Shown: positions 51,484 to 61,489, counted from the stretch's first letter. The stretch is DNA of 64,000 bases from Chondrus crispus (GCF_000350225.1 NW_005178559.1:294236-358235); one strand, 5' to 3'. Numbers and translations are program-made. The notes: generated from the sequence alone by a model not told the origin.

Positions 51484-53826
51484 TCATTTCTCCAATGCAA
51501 AGCACTTCTCCGAGCAAACTGCAACCATTTCTCGTAACTCGACGCTTATGTTTCTCACGATTTTGGCCCAGTCACATAGGTCATGCATTCCTACGCCGCA
51601 TGCTGTGCACGAAAACGAAGTTTGCAATCCCGGAAAGCGACAATGCCTCTCCCCAATTCCACAGGACATTCCTTCTTTCTCCTTTTCGTTGTCGGTTTCC
51701 TTCATTCCTCTCCGAGTACATCGCTCCAGTTTCCTTCGCTTGAAGGCTTGGTCTTGAACAGATGCGACTAACCTCCTTTTTGCCGCTCTGAAAATTTCCG
51801 AGTCATGTTCTAACGCGACGTATTGGATACCTAAGTCCAAACATGCCAAACCCATGGACATAGAGCCTGCTCTAGGATTATAACAGATACCTGCAGGTTT
51901 GCACCATTGCTCGAGAATAGATACACTGAGATCCTTTTCAATGTCTCTAAGTTTAAGGATTTTGCCTTCTTCACAGCAGAGAGGATTTCGCGATTGTTGT
52001 ACGTTTGTGACACAGTTCACCCACGACGGAAGGGTTGAGCTTCTGTAACCTTTTGCATATGAGTAATGATGCTTTTGCCTGCGATCTGGTGATCTCCAGA
52101 ATACTGCTGCGATGAAGCCTGACTCTTGAGGGTGCTGTGATAATGTCTTTCTCTTGATTGTTGACGAATCTTGTATGTAAAGCATGAGATGCTTCATCAT
52201 TTCCATGCCCTCCGCACATACAACTGAAAAAAGCTTCGAGAAGTGAATAAAATTGCACACGATATAGCACACGCCGCTCTGTTTCATCGCCATACCGCAA
52301 TGACGTACAACCTGTTTCAGGCAGTCCTCATTAGATTCATCATCTTGTAGAACAGTCATGACCATATTGGCTTTCCCCTGCACCATTTTCCACTCATCCT
52401 GTTGTGTCATGAAGTCCTCAAGTGTAGCCTGCACAATCTTCCACCCAACCGGTAATAATTGAGATGCCTCAATTACTGACGCTGCCTCTGCAACTGATTC
52501 AACTGGTCTCTCATTGTGCCGTTCACAGGGCCCGCCTGAGTATTGACTGTGCGATAAGAGGGATGCTTTGGCCGCAGAGCCCTCCTCTTCACCGTCTTTT
52601 GAGCTTCCATTCTCTGAGGTACCTTGAGATGATAGTTCAGTGTCTGAATCAATCGCAGGATGTTTATGTGTATCTGAGTGCTCACTGTTCTCTTGAGGTA
52701 TTTGTTGCAATCTTTTTCGGGCGATTTCCAAATGGTTAGTCCCATTTGGCACCAGATTTCTGCAAGCAGTTTCAAGTGGTAGTATAAGCTGCTTGCTGAA
52801 CGCATGTTCCTGCATTTGGATATCCAGCAGCTGCGTACACGTCATTCTTTCTGCAATTGTGGTCATCTCATTCGGGATTTCGTCGTAATCACAAAGGGTT
52901 TTGAATTTTTCAAGCTCTTTAATTGCTTGGCGTAACTGCACCAACTGTGTCGAAACATCTTTGGGGAGAAGCGGCTTCGGAGAAGGCAAGCAATCTTGAT
53001 AATACCTGATAAATCGTTTCACTAACATTAAATATTCCTCTGCCGCCACTCTTTTGGGAATTGATCGCAAATTTGCCAATGTGAACGCAACTTGCAAGCC
53101 TCCATCATCATTGCACATGAAATCCCGTAAGTAGTCAACTGTAGAAATGGGAAGCTTGCGAGCAACTCCCAAGATTTGGCGCTTGGTTTCAGTCTGTTTG
53201 CTCATAACTTTGTCATCCTGAACCCCTCTTGTAGTACTTGACACCAGGCGACGGGCAACTTTGGTCGCTGATAAACATTTTTGCCGCCTTTGGCTCAACC
53301 AGGTATTCAGTTCAACGTCGTATTCGTGGCAGCGTAGAAGCGTTGCGAGAAAAGAGAGTGGGACACAGAAAGGGTGAAGAGCATTTCTCGAAAGTCCATT
53401 CGCAATCTCATCTTGGGCTGGCATCGACATTACCAATTCACCTTTCAACTTGAAATCCTTCATCAAAACCCCGTCCTCCATTTGCTGTACCGCTACTTTT
53501 TTGCGGATGTGTCCATCATAACAGAAGCGATACCCTCCAGCGCGTCTATCTGTCTCTTCTCCTATCACTGCTCGTGCCACTTCTGATGCCTTTTCAGGCG
53601 TGTAGCAATGTGGCTCTCTCTCAAAGAGTAGCTGTATTTCAGGAACAGTAGCCACTCGACATGATATGAGATAACTGCTGATGTATCCATTTTGCAGAAA
53701 CCCTTCCCTGACAATATCTTCATCTCGAGGAAGAATTGGCCTGGAGTACCAGAGATTGACAATTTTACGCGGATCGACGTATTCAGTCACAGTATCACTC
53801 GTAACCTCACTTCCTGAAACCTTCAT
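51484..53826 (-). CDS. ParB-like / permuted DNA-methyltransferase-like / zinc-finger protein, 780 aa
   Basis: Seen: one unbroken frame from ATG 53826. Residues ~20-150 read like a ParB/Srx fold: KIVNLWYSRP early, DGHIRKKVA (104-112) in place of 'DG.HR..A', then MPAQDEIANGLSRN (135-148). Residues 285-345 are helical; 376-415 acidic/serine-rich. Residues ~460-690 resemble a permuted (beta-class) N6-adenine/N4-cytosine methyltransferase: NPRAGSMSMGLACLDLGI (650-667) stands where 'DPFxGSGT...A..lg' binds SAM, followed by the acidic turn VALEHD. The expected upstream DPPY/SPPW is not visible (region reads ANMVMTVLQDDE, 487-498). The tail has C729, C740, C743, H748, C751, C771, C775, a PHD-like zinc pattern. 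Known: ParB-methylase fusions occur in bacteria and phages. Inference: DNA-binding accessory or chromatin modifier of the element; catalysis doubtful. Confidence 0.75.
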   Translation of the reverse strand: MKVSGSEVTSDTVTEYVDPRKIVNLWYSRPILPRDEDIVREGFLQNGYISSYLISCRVATVPEIQLLFEREPHCYTPEKASEVARAVIGEETDRRAGGYRFCYDGHIRKKVAVQQMEDGVLMKDFKLKGELVMSMPAQDEIANGLSRNALHPFCVPLSFLATLLRCHEYDVELNTWLSQRRQKCLSATKVARRLVSSTTRGVQDDKVMSKQTETKRQILGVARKLPISTVDYLRDFMCNDDGGLQVAFTLANLRSIPKRVAAEEYLMLVKRFIRYYQDCLPSPKPLLPKDVSTQLVQLRQAIKELEKFKTLCDYDEIPNEMTTIAERMTCTQLLDIQMQEHAFSKQLILPLETACRNLVPNGTNHLEIARKRLQQIPQENSEHSDTHKHPAIDSDTELSSQGTSENGSSKDGEEEGSAAKASLLSHSQYSGGPCERHNERPVESVAEAASVIEASQLLPVGWKIVQATLEDFMTQQDEWKMVQGKANMVMTVLQDDESNEDCLKQVVRHCGMAMKQSGVCYIVCNFIHFSKLFSVVCAEGMEMMKHLMLYIQDSSTIKRKTLSQHPQESGFIAAVFWRSPDRRQKHHYSYAKGYRSSTLPSWVNCVTNVQQSRNPLCCEEGKILKLRDIEKDLSVSILEQWCKPAGICYNPRAGSMSMGLACLDLGIQYVALEHDSEIFRAAKRRLVASVQDQAFKRRKLERCTRRGMKETDNEKEKEGMSCGIGERHCRFPGLQTSFSCTACGVGMHDLCDWAKIVRNISVELREMVAVCSEKCFALEK

Positions 53827-54506
53827 GACTGCAAGACTTTTTGCCTGGCTTTAGTTGTAGGATTTGGCTATCGTAAAAGACAATGCCGCGAGTCTTGTGA
53901 CTTCAGCAAAGGCTTCAGGTACGGGGCAATTGTTTAGAATGTTGTTTTGTGTAGGCACAAAAACCATCGTAGGCGAATGAGAGAATCACCGCTCATTCCG
54001 AAGATTTGAACATTGAGTTCAAACATTTGAACAGGTCGATCGAATGTGAGAGTTTCGGAAAGGTTAGGGGTAAGGCAGATGATATAGATATTAGTCACCC
54101 ACTTGAACAAATTCCTGTTGCTCTACCATGATTTGGCGTCTTTTGACGAAATGTTTTGCGTAGGAATCGCAATACTTGCTTGGTAAAGGCAAATATTTGT
54201 CACTGTCAAGGCATTTGACAGGCGTAGAAAAGGACTTTGATAAACACTTCGAAGTGTAACCTTCAGAAAAAAATTAAAACACAGCAGAGGAATCTGATAT
54301 AGTTTCCTGACGTCTACTATTTTGAAAACAGACCACAGTGATCGGGGCTGCTGACTTTTGGCTTCCAGCCGAATACCAGTACGGGATATGTAGTCGTTCG
54401 GCTGCACATTCTTGATCCCACACCGCAGTGCGTGCTTGCACACAGTCCATACTTGCAGGTTCGTCATTACTACCTGAAGCGTTGAACCTTCACATACAGC
54501 GATATC
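53827..54506. promoter_or_regulatory. divergent intergenic region of the two central genes
   Basis: 680 bases between the divergent ATGs at 53826 and 54507. A minus-strand frame at 54467-54123 (with 'VCKHALRCGIKNVQPNDYIS') has no recognised domain; it could be an upstream exon or a small protein. The arrangement implies shared or back-to-back promoters. No clear TATA box was singled out. Confidence 0.45.
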
Positions 54507-56737
54507 ATGACGACTTTAGACGATCCTCCTCCCCTATCAGAAGTTCCAATCGTGCTCAACCGTAAATCATTTAAGTCGCGATTACAGAAGACACGACGCC
54601 AATCCATCATGAATATCAACAATTGGATGGCAAAACGCTGTTGCAAGCGTCATTGCGTCTTCGAAGTCGGTACAGAGAAGTGTAGGTCAATGCGAGAGAA
54701 CTTCCTGTCAATTTCTTGTGATGAAAGAAAGGCACGCCTCGTCGATCTAATCGTTCTGGATCCACAGCGCTCACGGCGATACTTCTACTGTGACGGCTGG
54801 CAGGTTTGTTGGAGAATGGTGATTGACACTCTCGACGTGTCAAGGACCATGATTTCCAATGTCATGCAACTACCTTCAGCGAACGCTTCCTGCCTCCCGG
54901 GGAGAATGGGGGGATCGGATGGGAGCTCAACTAAACAATCCTCGGTGATTTCTTTCCTGCGAGCCCTGGCAGACGATCTTGGAGATGAATTGCCGCACAG
55001 CATCGAGCAGCACCTCCCACATGGAAATGAATACCTGGTTTACACGCTGTTTCGAGAAATTGAAGGGATGTATGGCCGTCGAGCGTGCTCTTCTTTTCAC
55101 TTTTACGAAACTTGGAAACGGTATGCCTCACATATCAAGTGTAGACGAAGACACGGCTTTTCCGTTTGTGACACGTGCACAAGCTTTAAGGAGGGTCTGC
55201 TGTCAATTGCTAGGAAAACAGGATATGAAAAATCTAGAGAAAAACTTAAGAAAGGATTCCGCGCACATCTGCAGCAAATCCACTCTGAGCGAGCACAATA
55301 TAGACTCATTCAGTCAAACGCAATTGAAAGCCCTCAGGAAATTCTTTCTGTAACTATTGACAGGGCCGATCAGGCGAAGTTTGGACTACCGCGCTTCTAC
55401 ACGACGACAAAAAGAGATACGGGGAAGCCTCTAAAGCAGAAGGTCACTGGTGTTTGCTATCACGGGGCACTTTCTGGACAGCATTTCGTTTGTTTTTTCA
55501 CGTCAGCCGACAACATCCCCTCAGCCGCGAATCAGACAATTGATGCGCTATGTTGCTCCCTTTTTCTGTGCGAGATGCAAAAAGAGCTCAAGGTATGAGT
55601 TGTTTTCTGAAAGAGCTGAATGTTCAGCTGGATAATACATCAAAAGACAACCAGAATCGCTTCTTTCTTGCATTTTGTGATTACATGGTGAACAAAGGGC
55701 TCTTCAACGGCATTGTTGTTAACTTTTTACCGGTTGGGCACACACATGAGGACATTGACCGCCGATTCAGCCGAATTTCTGTCTTCATGCGGGATAGGAA
55801 TACAGCCTGTGTTTCGGAACTTCACAGGCACATTGTTGAAAGTCAAGGGGGAAACTCCGCGTCAGTACAAAACAACATACATGCTAGCCGCGTCTCTGGG
55901 ATGAACAATTTTTCAGGTGCCTGTGATAAACAAAGTGCAGTTGCGTCGAGAATCAACAACATGCTCGCGTTCAGAAAGTTTGTCTTCGAGCGGGATGATT
56001 CTCATGAGCTCGAAGGAGGTGGTGCTCATGTTACCTGCCTGGTCGGGTACAAAATGGTGGAAAACAGGGAAGCGCTTCAAAAACTTGATAGAATCGAATG
56101 ATTCATTGGTTCTTTCCTCCATTTTGTTCCAGATATGAGAAAAGCACCAGTCATACAAACAAATAAGCCCTCCAAAGTTGACATCAGCGCGTATGGCAAG
56201 CGCATAAATGTGACAGAGAATAGAATTGGATGCAGAGAAAATGTTTTATCACTTCTTTCTGAAATAGACTCAATGGAAAGCAAGGAGTCCGCCCAGCCAG
56301 AGTGGGACTTCCAGCATTTTGCTTCTTCTTGCGATGATTGCGGCGAAGTTGAGGCATCACATGATGATTCGGAAAGCAAATTGGCACTGGAGGACACATG
56401 CTTATATGATAGGGGCAGCATGGTGACTGTGAACTGCGGATCAAACGTGACCGAAGTGACACCATTTTGGTTGGGAAGAATTGAACATGTTGAGAATGCA
56501 AATAGCAACAATGTCGTTTTAACTGTGCGGTGGTTCGAACTTGTACAGGGACAGAAAGGAGGAAGCTTATGCTACACTGGGCGTTACGCCCCGATGAAAC
56601 AAAACGATCAATCACAGAGTGATATACCCTCTGCGGCAGTTCTCGTTTACTTTCCAGACTTGAACACGACCGGTAAGATTCCGAATGTTGTCCAGCGCCT
56701 TACTAGGGAAGCACTAGACCCATTTCGAGAATGTTGA
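54507..56737 (+). CDS. DUF7869-family putative recombinase, near-intact
   Basis: Seen: ATG 54507; a Cys-rich segment (KRCCKRHC) and 'CDGWQVCWRMVIDTLDVSRT' near residues 50-115; 'HGFSVCDTCTSFKEGLL'; VTIDRADQAKFGLPRF with a conserved Asp near residue 285. A frame change at 55593-55627 (GTATGAG...TTCAG, 35 bases, length allowing an in-frame join) leads into LDNTSKDNQNRFFLAFCDY and FLPVGHTHEDIDRRFSRISV. A TGA at 56099 replaces a likely Trp, then the frame reads on to 'PFWLGRIEHVENANSNNVVL' and 'RWFELVQGQKGG', a BAH/chromo-like C-terminus, ending 56735-56737. Known: GHTHEDID and LDN..k.NkNr typify DUF7869 proteins, widespread in algae, oomycetes and animals; the acidic residues resemble an RNase H-fold DDE triad. 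Inference: transposase of this element. Confidence 0.75.
55593..55627 (+). other. candidate 35-nt micro-intron (or small insertion)
   Basis: GTATGAGTTG at the left edge and TGTTCAG at the right fit splice consensus. Removing these 35 bases restores the frame and joins KELK to LDNTSKDN. A frame-breaking duplication is the alternative, because AAAGAGCT occurs on both sides. Confidence 0.45.
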
Positions 56738-56789
56738 ACACCCTCCAGGAATTTACCAGACATTGATGCATGTTATGCTGTGAGCGGCT

Positions 56790-58230
56790 GTGTGTTCGCT
56801 CATGACACTGCACTGCACGCGCCCCAAAAATAAACGAATATACAAGGAAAGGTTTTTGGACGTAGGGAATGGGAAATTCGTACCCAGCACAGTAGTCACC
56901 TTTTATAAGAAGCCGAGGCCGCGCAAAATCGTAGAGCTTTCCGATGGCGTCTTAATTGCTCTCTACGAGGAGGACACCTTTGTCTCAGATTGGAAAGTCG
57001 CTCTGCAGCAGGCGTACAAGAAGTATGGCGAAACCCGACGCGCTCTCGTCCTCGACGTCGGTGCCCAAGGTCAGGAGCCATGGATGACCGATATCCTCCC
57101 CGGCGTCGTCGTTACCACCACCAGCCATCTCGGTCCGTACTATCTCGCCCCTTCCTTGTCCTCCGTCTTTGAGATTGTCTGTGCAGCCTACCAATGGCTC
57201 GCGCAGGGGTTGGAGATGGGCTCCCAGAACATTGTTATCATCATCGCTCGCAACGCGGTCTCCGACTGCTATCGGCCTCTCACTGCCGTTGCCCTTGTCG
57301 CCCGCGCCTACCTGACCTACTTCAGTATCTACAAGAATGGTGTCGACGCCCTTGATCATTTCATGAATCTCGTCAAGAAGTCAGGGATGTGCTCAGAGCG
57401 TCAAATGGAGCAAGATATCACAAGCGTTCCCACCTTGTAACAATATTTACGATTCTTCACAATGATGCGAATCCGCCCCGTCCTCCCCAACAACCGCCCC
57501 ATACAAATAGCAAAGATTCTCGTCCAGGGAACTGTCAAGATTGATGACCAGCCCTGGATTCCCATTGTACGCATATTTCAAGCAGGTCGGAACCAGACCA
57601 AAGAGTGCACCACTATTTTGGAAGAGGACAATGGTCTGGGAAACGATGCCATGATTGGTACAGGTTATGCTTCATTGGCCACCAACGAGGTCATTTCGGG
57701 CGATATCGTTCTTGTATTCGAGCACTGGGTCCCTATGTTCGACGACACCAAACCACCTTTTACAAATACAGGTCACACAGGCATCCTCCAACCTCCGTAT
57801 CACTTCGTGTGCTTTCAGGATGTCGAGTGGCCCCACCCCTCGCGACTAAGTTTGAGACAATTGACAATTGATGACTTCGGTGTCGACCTATTCTTCGAAT
57901 ACCTCGAACCACCTGAGGGTGTCTCCATAGACGACTTTTCCGACCAAGCTCTGGAGTGATATGAAGAGAAGTATAGTGTGGAAGATGCAGACTTGCTTGG
58001 GCGTGCCGCCGATCTCAACGAGATTGTTCAAGAGATAGTCCTACAGTCGAAACGCTTTGAGAAAGTGTTGGTCGCGATTCTGACCGTCGGTAATTTCTTA
58101 AAGCTGGAACAGCGAAGGGATCAGCGCGCGGCTTCAGACTTGAGACCCTCCAGAAGCTGTCTGAAACGAAGGGACGGGGCCGAGGCTTTAATCTACTTCA
58201 CTATATAACTGACATGCTCTTCGCGAATCG
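56790..58230 (+). pseudogene. class II formin-like: PTEN-type phosphatase, C2 and partial FH2
   Basis: Seen in one frame: 'RALVLDVGAQGQEPWMTDIL', 'SVFEIVCAAYQWLAQGLEMG' and 'QNIVIIIARNAVSDCYRPLT' (the place of the phosphatase HCxxGxxR loop, here lacking its Cys), TAA at 57438, then FFTMMRIRPVLPNNRPIQIA with 'GDIVLVFEHWVPMFDDTKPP' (tensin-type C2), TGA at 57957, then 'KRFEKVLVAILTVGNFL' and, after a one-base shift near 58095, 'GTAKGSARGFRLETLQKLSE' and NLLHYITDMLF (end of FH2). Known: plant and algal class II formins carry an inactive PTEN-C2 module before FH1-FH2, which nucleates actin. FH1 and the first half of FH2 are missing; C2 joins FH2 in the same frame. Dead fragment. Confidence 0.8.
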
Positions 58231-58308
58231 ATAGCCTCTCAACCTGATCCAAACAATCGCAACCGACTATCTTAGCGGTGCAAGTTGTGATAGAGCGCTT
58301 CAACAAAA

Positions 58309-58725
58309 TTGGAACAGAGAACATTGCCCATGAGAATGTTGTACGGGGATATGGCCAAAAACGGGGGTGCAGTGCGATCGATATCATGTTTGAAGAATAA
58401 CTCGCGACTCTTGCTCACGGCTTTCGATGTCCAGTTGCTGAACACCAATGACTTAGGCTCTTGGCATGCTGCAAAGACATGTCGGGGGCATGAAGGGTTG
58501 GCTCTGAGTGCGGCCGGGTCAGATGATTCGGACTTTATTGTGAGCGGGGGAGTGATAGGACTGTCAATATTTGGGATCGTCGGATGGGGGAAACTTTGTA
58601 TATCTGTAAAGGACACCGAGATTCGGTTTAGGGAACGACGTTTGAAATGAAGCGGATGAGGACAGTAGCGGTTTATGATGATGGGTCTATTCGCGCCATA
58701 GATTGCAGCGGCAAGGTTTGATCAA
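58309..58725 (+). pseudogene. WD40-repeat protein fragment
   Basis: Seen: 'SRLLLTAFDVQLLNTNDLGS', 'AAKTCRGHEGLALSA', 'SDDSDFIVSGG', then after a shift 'RTVNIWDRRMGETLYICKGH' with RDSV and a TAG, and 'VAVYDDGSIRAIDC'. Known: 'GH....', 'SG..D.tv.iWD' and 'c.GH.d.V' are the repeat signature of WD40 propellers. About two blades remain. The parent gene is not identifiable. It directly follows the formin remnant on the same strand, although formins have no WD40 domain, so two genes are juxtaposed. Confidence 0.7.
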
Positions 58726-59522
58726 AGCGAAATTCAGAGGCACGGAAGGAAGTTTGGTAAGCCCCGAGCACCGATCGCGGAGTTGAACATAACGAAGCTG
58801 TGAAGCCCATGTGTACTAAGATGTCGGGATGTGTCAACTAGACGATTCAACTTTATTGTACAACCCAGTGGAGAAGGTGTCAAAGGGCAAGGTGAGGAGA
58901 TGGGCTTAAGAAACTAGCATGCTAATAAATGAGAAAGTGGTATGACGCCTCTTTCGTAGAAGAAAGCACGATGTACAAGAGTGTTGTACAAGTACAGAAA
59001 AGTATACAGGTAGACCAGGTGGAGCGAGAACCGAAAAAGGAGGGCATGAGGGTGGCGTCTTGGTGTGAACAAAGTTGCGAAAGAAATGTGCGCAGTACCG
59101 GCTTGGCGAGCAGGTACTACTCGACGAGGACGTCGTCGAGCTGCAGCGAGTCGAGCTCTTCCTGCAGGCCGAGGACTGCGGCTCGGACATGGGCGAGCGG
59201 CCCGGGCCGGAGTCCATGAAGTCGACCTCGGAGAAGTTGCGCGACTGGATGCCGCGGTGGGAGCCGCCGGGGGCCTCTTCACCCCCCTGCAGGGGGGTTG
59301 AGAGGCAATGGTTGGGGCCCAGAGGTGCAAGGGGCGGGAAGTGAGAGGGTAAACAGGTGGTGGTAAGATGCGGCAAATGTGTGGGCGGGTGGAACGGGGA
59401 GAAGCGGGACCCTTTTGTTCAATGCGGGGCGAGGATGGGTGACGGCGCCCGCGGGACGGTGGTGCGGGTGTAAGTGCGCAGCATGACGGAACGAATAACG
59501 AATGGAGACCGCCATGGTGGGC
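58726..59522. other. unrecognised; possible small gene fragment
   Basis: A plus-strand frame at 59075-59344 contains 'CAQYRLGEQVLLDEDVVELQ' and 'RVELFLQAEDCGSDMGERPG', which looks protein-like (balanced, helical) but matches no family I know. The rest shows nothing. Confidence 0.3.
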
Positions 59523-59888
59523 TCACACGACGAAACGAGATGAAGGGCAATTACGAGCGGGGTCTCCTGGACGCGCTCGTGCCGCGTGCCGATGGGGGTG
59601 CCTCGTCGCGCGCTCCATGACATAAACCTCGCTCTGCAGGCGGTACGTGTCCAGCGCGCGGAATAACAGCGCGCGGCACACCAGCGCGCGGCGCAGGCGC
59701 TGCGGGATGTAATTTTTTATGTAATAAGAATATTTATATCCATGGATCAGTATTGTGACTCGGGCATACGTGCCACGCCGCGTGAGCGTGTGGCAAGTGA
59801 ACAGCCTGCGCTCGCCAAAAAACGGATCGCTCGCCATCCTCTCTTGCACTTCCTCCAGTCGTTCTTCTCTTCCTTCTCCCGCCCTCAC
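59523..59888 (-). pseudogene. unknown gene fragment, right copy
   Basis: Counterpart of 49418-49680: 'REERLEEVQERMASDPFFGE', 'FTCHTLTRRGTYARVTILIH', then 'PQRLRRALVCRALLFRALDT' and 'YRLQSEVYVMERATRH'. It runs further than the left copy, so the right arm retains more of the original. No family recognised. Confidence 0.45.
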
Positions 59889-60080
59889 CCCTAGGGCGGA
59901 TTGGGGTGGTGATATTTACGCTTCCTATCCGCATCATTACTGCACTCGCCCACATCTTACCCATTTTCAAGTCCTGCAGTGGTCCCCGCCGCAATGGAAG
60001 CTGCAGAGTTGTCCCGCGAGACGCCGTCGCCGCCTCGACCTTCTTCCTCTCTCCTCTCCCCCGAACCCCTCGATACAAAA

Positions 60081-60588
60081 ATGGCTGATGAAAGTGAGAG
60101 CAAGCCGGAGACACCCTATGCAACACCTGCTCAAAGAAGGCGGCGTGTTCGGAACGCCGCGTTGAAGAAGGCCTCGGAAATCGTTAAAAACGAGAGGAGA
60201 CCAGTGGGACCCAAAAAGCGACGATTCTGCAAAGACAAAAAGTGCGTATTGCACGCTCTTTGCTGCTAATCTGCCCTTTACCATGGTGGAGAAGTCATTG
60301 CAGGATGCATTCGAGGCATATGGCCCTGTGGCAACTGTTATGCCATTAGATCGAGAGGGAGTTTTGAGAGACTACGCATTTGTTGAGTTTGAACGAGAAC
60401 GCGATATGAAGATTGCATAGCGAGAAGCGAACCGGATGACGTCAGGAGGCCATCGCATTCTGGTAGATGTGGAAAGGGGTCGAACTGTTAACGGTTGGCT
60501 GCCAAACAGGCTAGACGATCCGAACAATGTGTGCACGAGCAAGCGACGGAGTGAGAGGAGGGAGGCAAGACCGAGACTAAAACATTAA
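60081..60588 (+). pseudogene. U1 snRNP 70-kDa protein-like (RRM), right copy
   Basis: Seen: MADESESKPETPYATPAQ, a basic N-terminus, the frameshift near 60240, 'TLFAANLPFTMVEKSLQDAF', 'VLRDYAFVEFERERDMKIA', TAG, 'GGHRILVDVERGRTVNGWLP' and an Arg-rich end (SKRRSERREARPRLKH) at TAA 60586-60588. The frameshift and TAG are shared with the left copy; the right copy has one extra base in the tail. The RRM is complete in length, but the downstream arginine-rich domain of typical U1-70K is short. Confidence 0.85.
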
Positions 60589-60645
60589 GCGACAGGCTCT
60601 GAGAAGATGCGATGTCTTCTTCCTATACAAATATTTTATGCCCCA

Positions 60646-61011
60646 TCAAGGCGAATTTACATCTACTTGCGTGAGCCTTTCCAACTAGTCACACACTTCA
60701 TCAACATGCTGTACGTAATAATTGGCTGAAGTGCTCTTCCGTTCAACTGTACATGTGTGAACACTAATATTCTTCCCGTCAGCATTGCGATATATTTATT
60801 TAAACATGTCTTCATCGGTTCGGTCGTCACCAATAGAACAAACCCAGTCCGGCGTCTCACCCTTGACATCGAGGCGTCTCAACACTTCAGCCACTGCTGC
60901 TCCTTTGTGCACCCCTCGCGGTCGAACGTAAAGGAGTTTTTGCCCCATCAAGACCTCCATCGGACTGCCGTGTAGCACCTCCTCGAGCGCTTGCCGAGCA
61001 TCATGTGGTCG
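60646..61011 (-). pseudogene. trehalose-6-phosphate synthase/phosphatase C-terminal fragment, right copy
   Basis: Mirror of 48299-48662 with the same in-frame TAA after 'GDDRTDEDMFK' (60796-60798). Beyond 61011 the coding similarity stops and the hairpin at 61022-61068 begins. Confidence 0.85.
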
Positions 61012-61021
61012 ACTGACTGCT

Positions 61022-61068
61022 AGATTGCATATAGCTGGCATCTCTGAAATGCCAGCTATATGCAATCT
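61022..61068. repeat. 20-bp perfect inverted repeat (7-base loop)
   Basis: Seen: 61022-61041 and 61049-61068 are exact reverse complements. It lies between the truncated edge of the TPS fragment and the outer end of the inverted arm. The left-arm version (around 48240-48290) is imperfect. Confidence 0.92.
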
Positions 61069-61080
61069 CTTTCTGCGACA

Positions 61081-61489
61081 AGAAGGTGGTAGGTGTGCTG
61101 TCCTCAATTCGTTTCAACAACAGACCGGCCAATTCAAGCGCGTCCCTTATTGCAATGAGATCATGGGGCTTAATGAGTCATCCCAAGTTTCGTCGCGTTT
61201 CTCGACTAGAGTATTTCCGGTTGTTTCGAACGCCGCCTTCTCTCCACACTCTAGCAATCCACTCATTCTACGGCCCCAAACCTCTCCCGTAAAAGGTCTG
61301 ACCATCGCGCAGAAAACTTTGAGGTTTGGGTCATCACGCCGTAACTAGACTGCATGCGGCGAAGACTACAGTAAGCTAAGCATTTAAACAATTTTAGGTT
61401 ATCAATCAACTGCTCTGTGTTTAAATAATTTAGCCTTATTTTTGGGACAAATGCCCCCCTCAGAAATCTTTTTATTCCGGAAAAGTCCT
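61081..61489. other. no gene assigned
   Basis: Between the right arm and Helitron 3. A minus-strand stretch reads 'KVFCAMVRPFTGEVWGRRMS' and 'GEKAAFETTGNTLVEKRDET', which looks protein-like but is not recognised. Confidence 0.3.

Larger units (their letters stand above)
59610..61080. repeat. right arm of the ~1.4-kb inverted repeat
   Basis: Reverse complement of 48228-49680. The outer end is exact at tctttctgcgaca (61080). It contains the same three gene pieces in mirrored order, plus a perfect 20-bp hairpin near its outer end whose left-arm counterpart has two mismatches. Confidence 0.9.

Noticed and set aside
43600..56101. TGA read as tryptophan (reassigned code)
   Set aside because: A few TGA codons replace likely Trp, but TAA and TAG also interrupt the same pseudogenes and the intact 780-codon frame uses ordinary Trp codons. 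Decay explains it.
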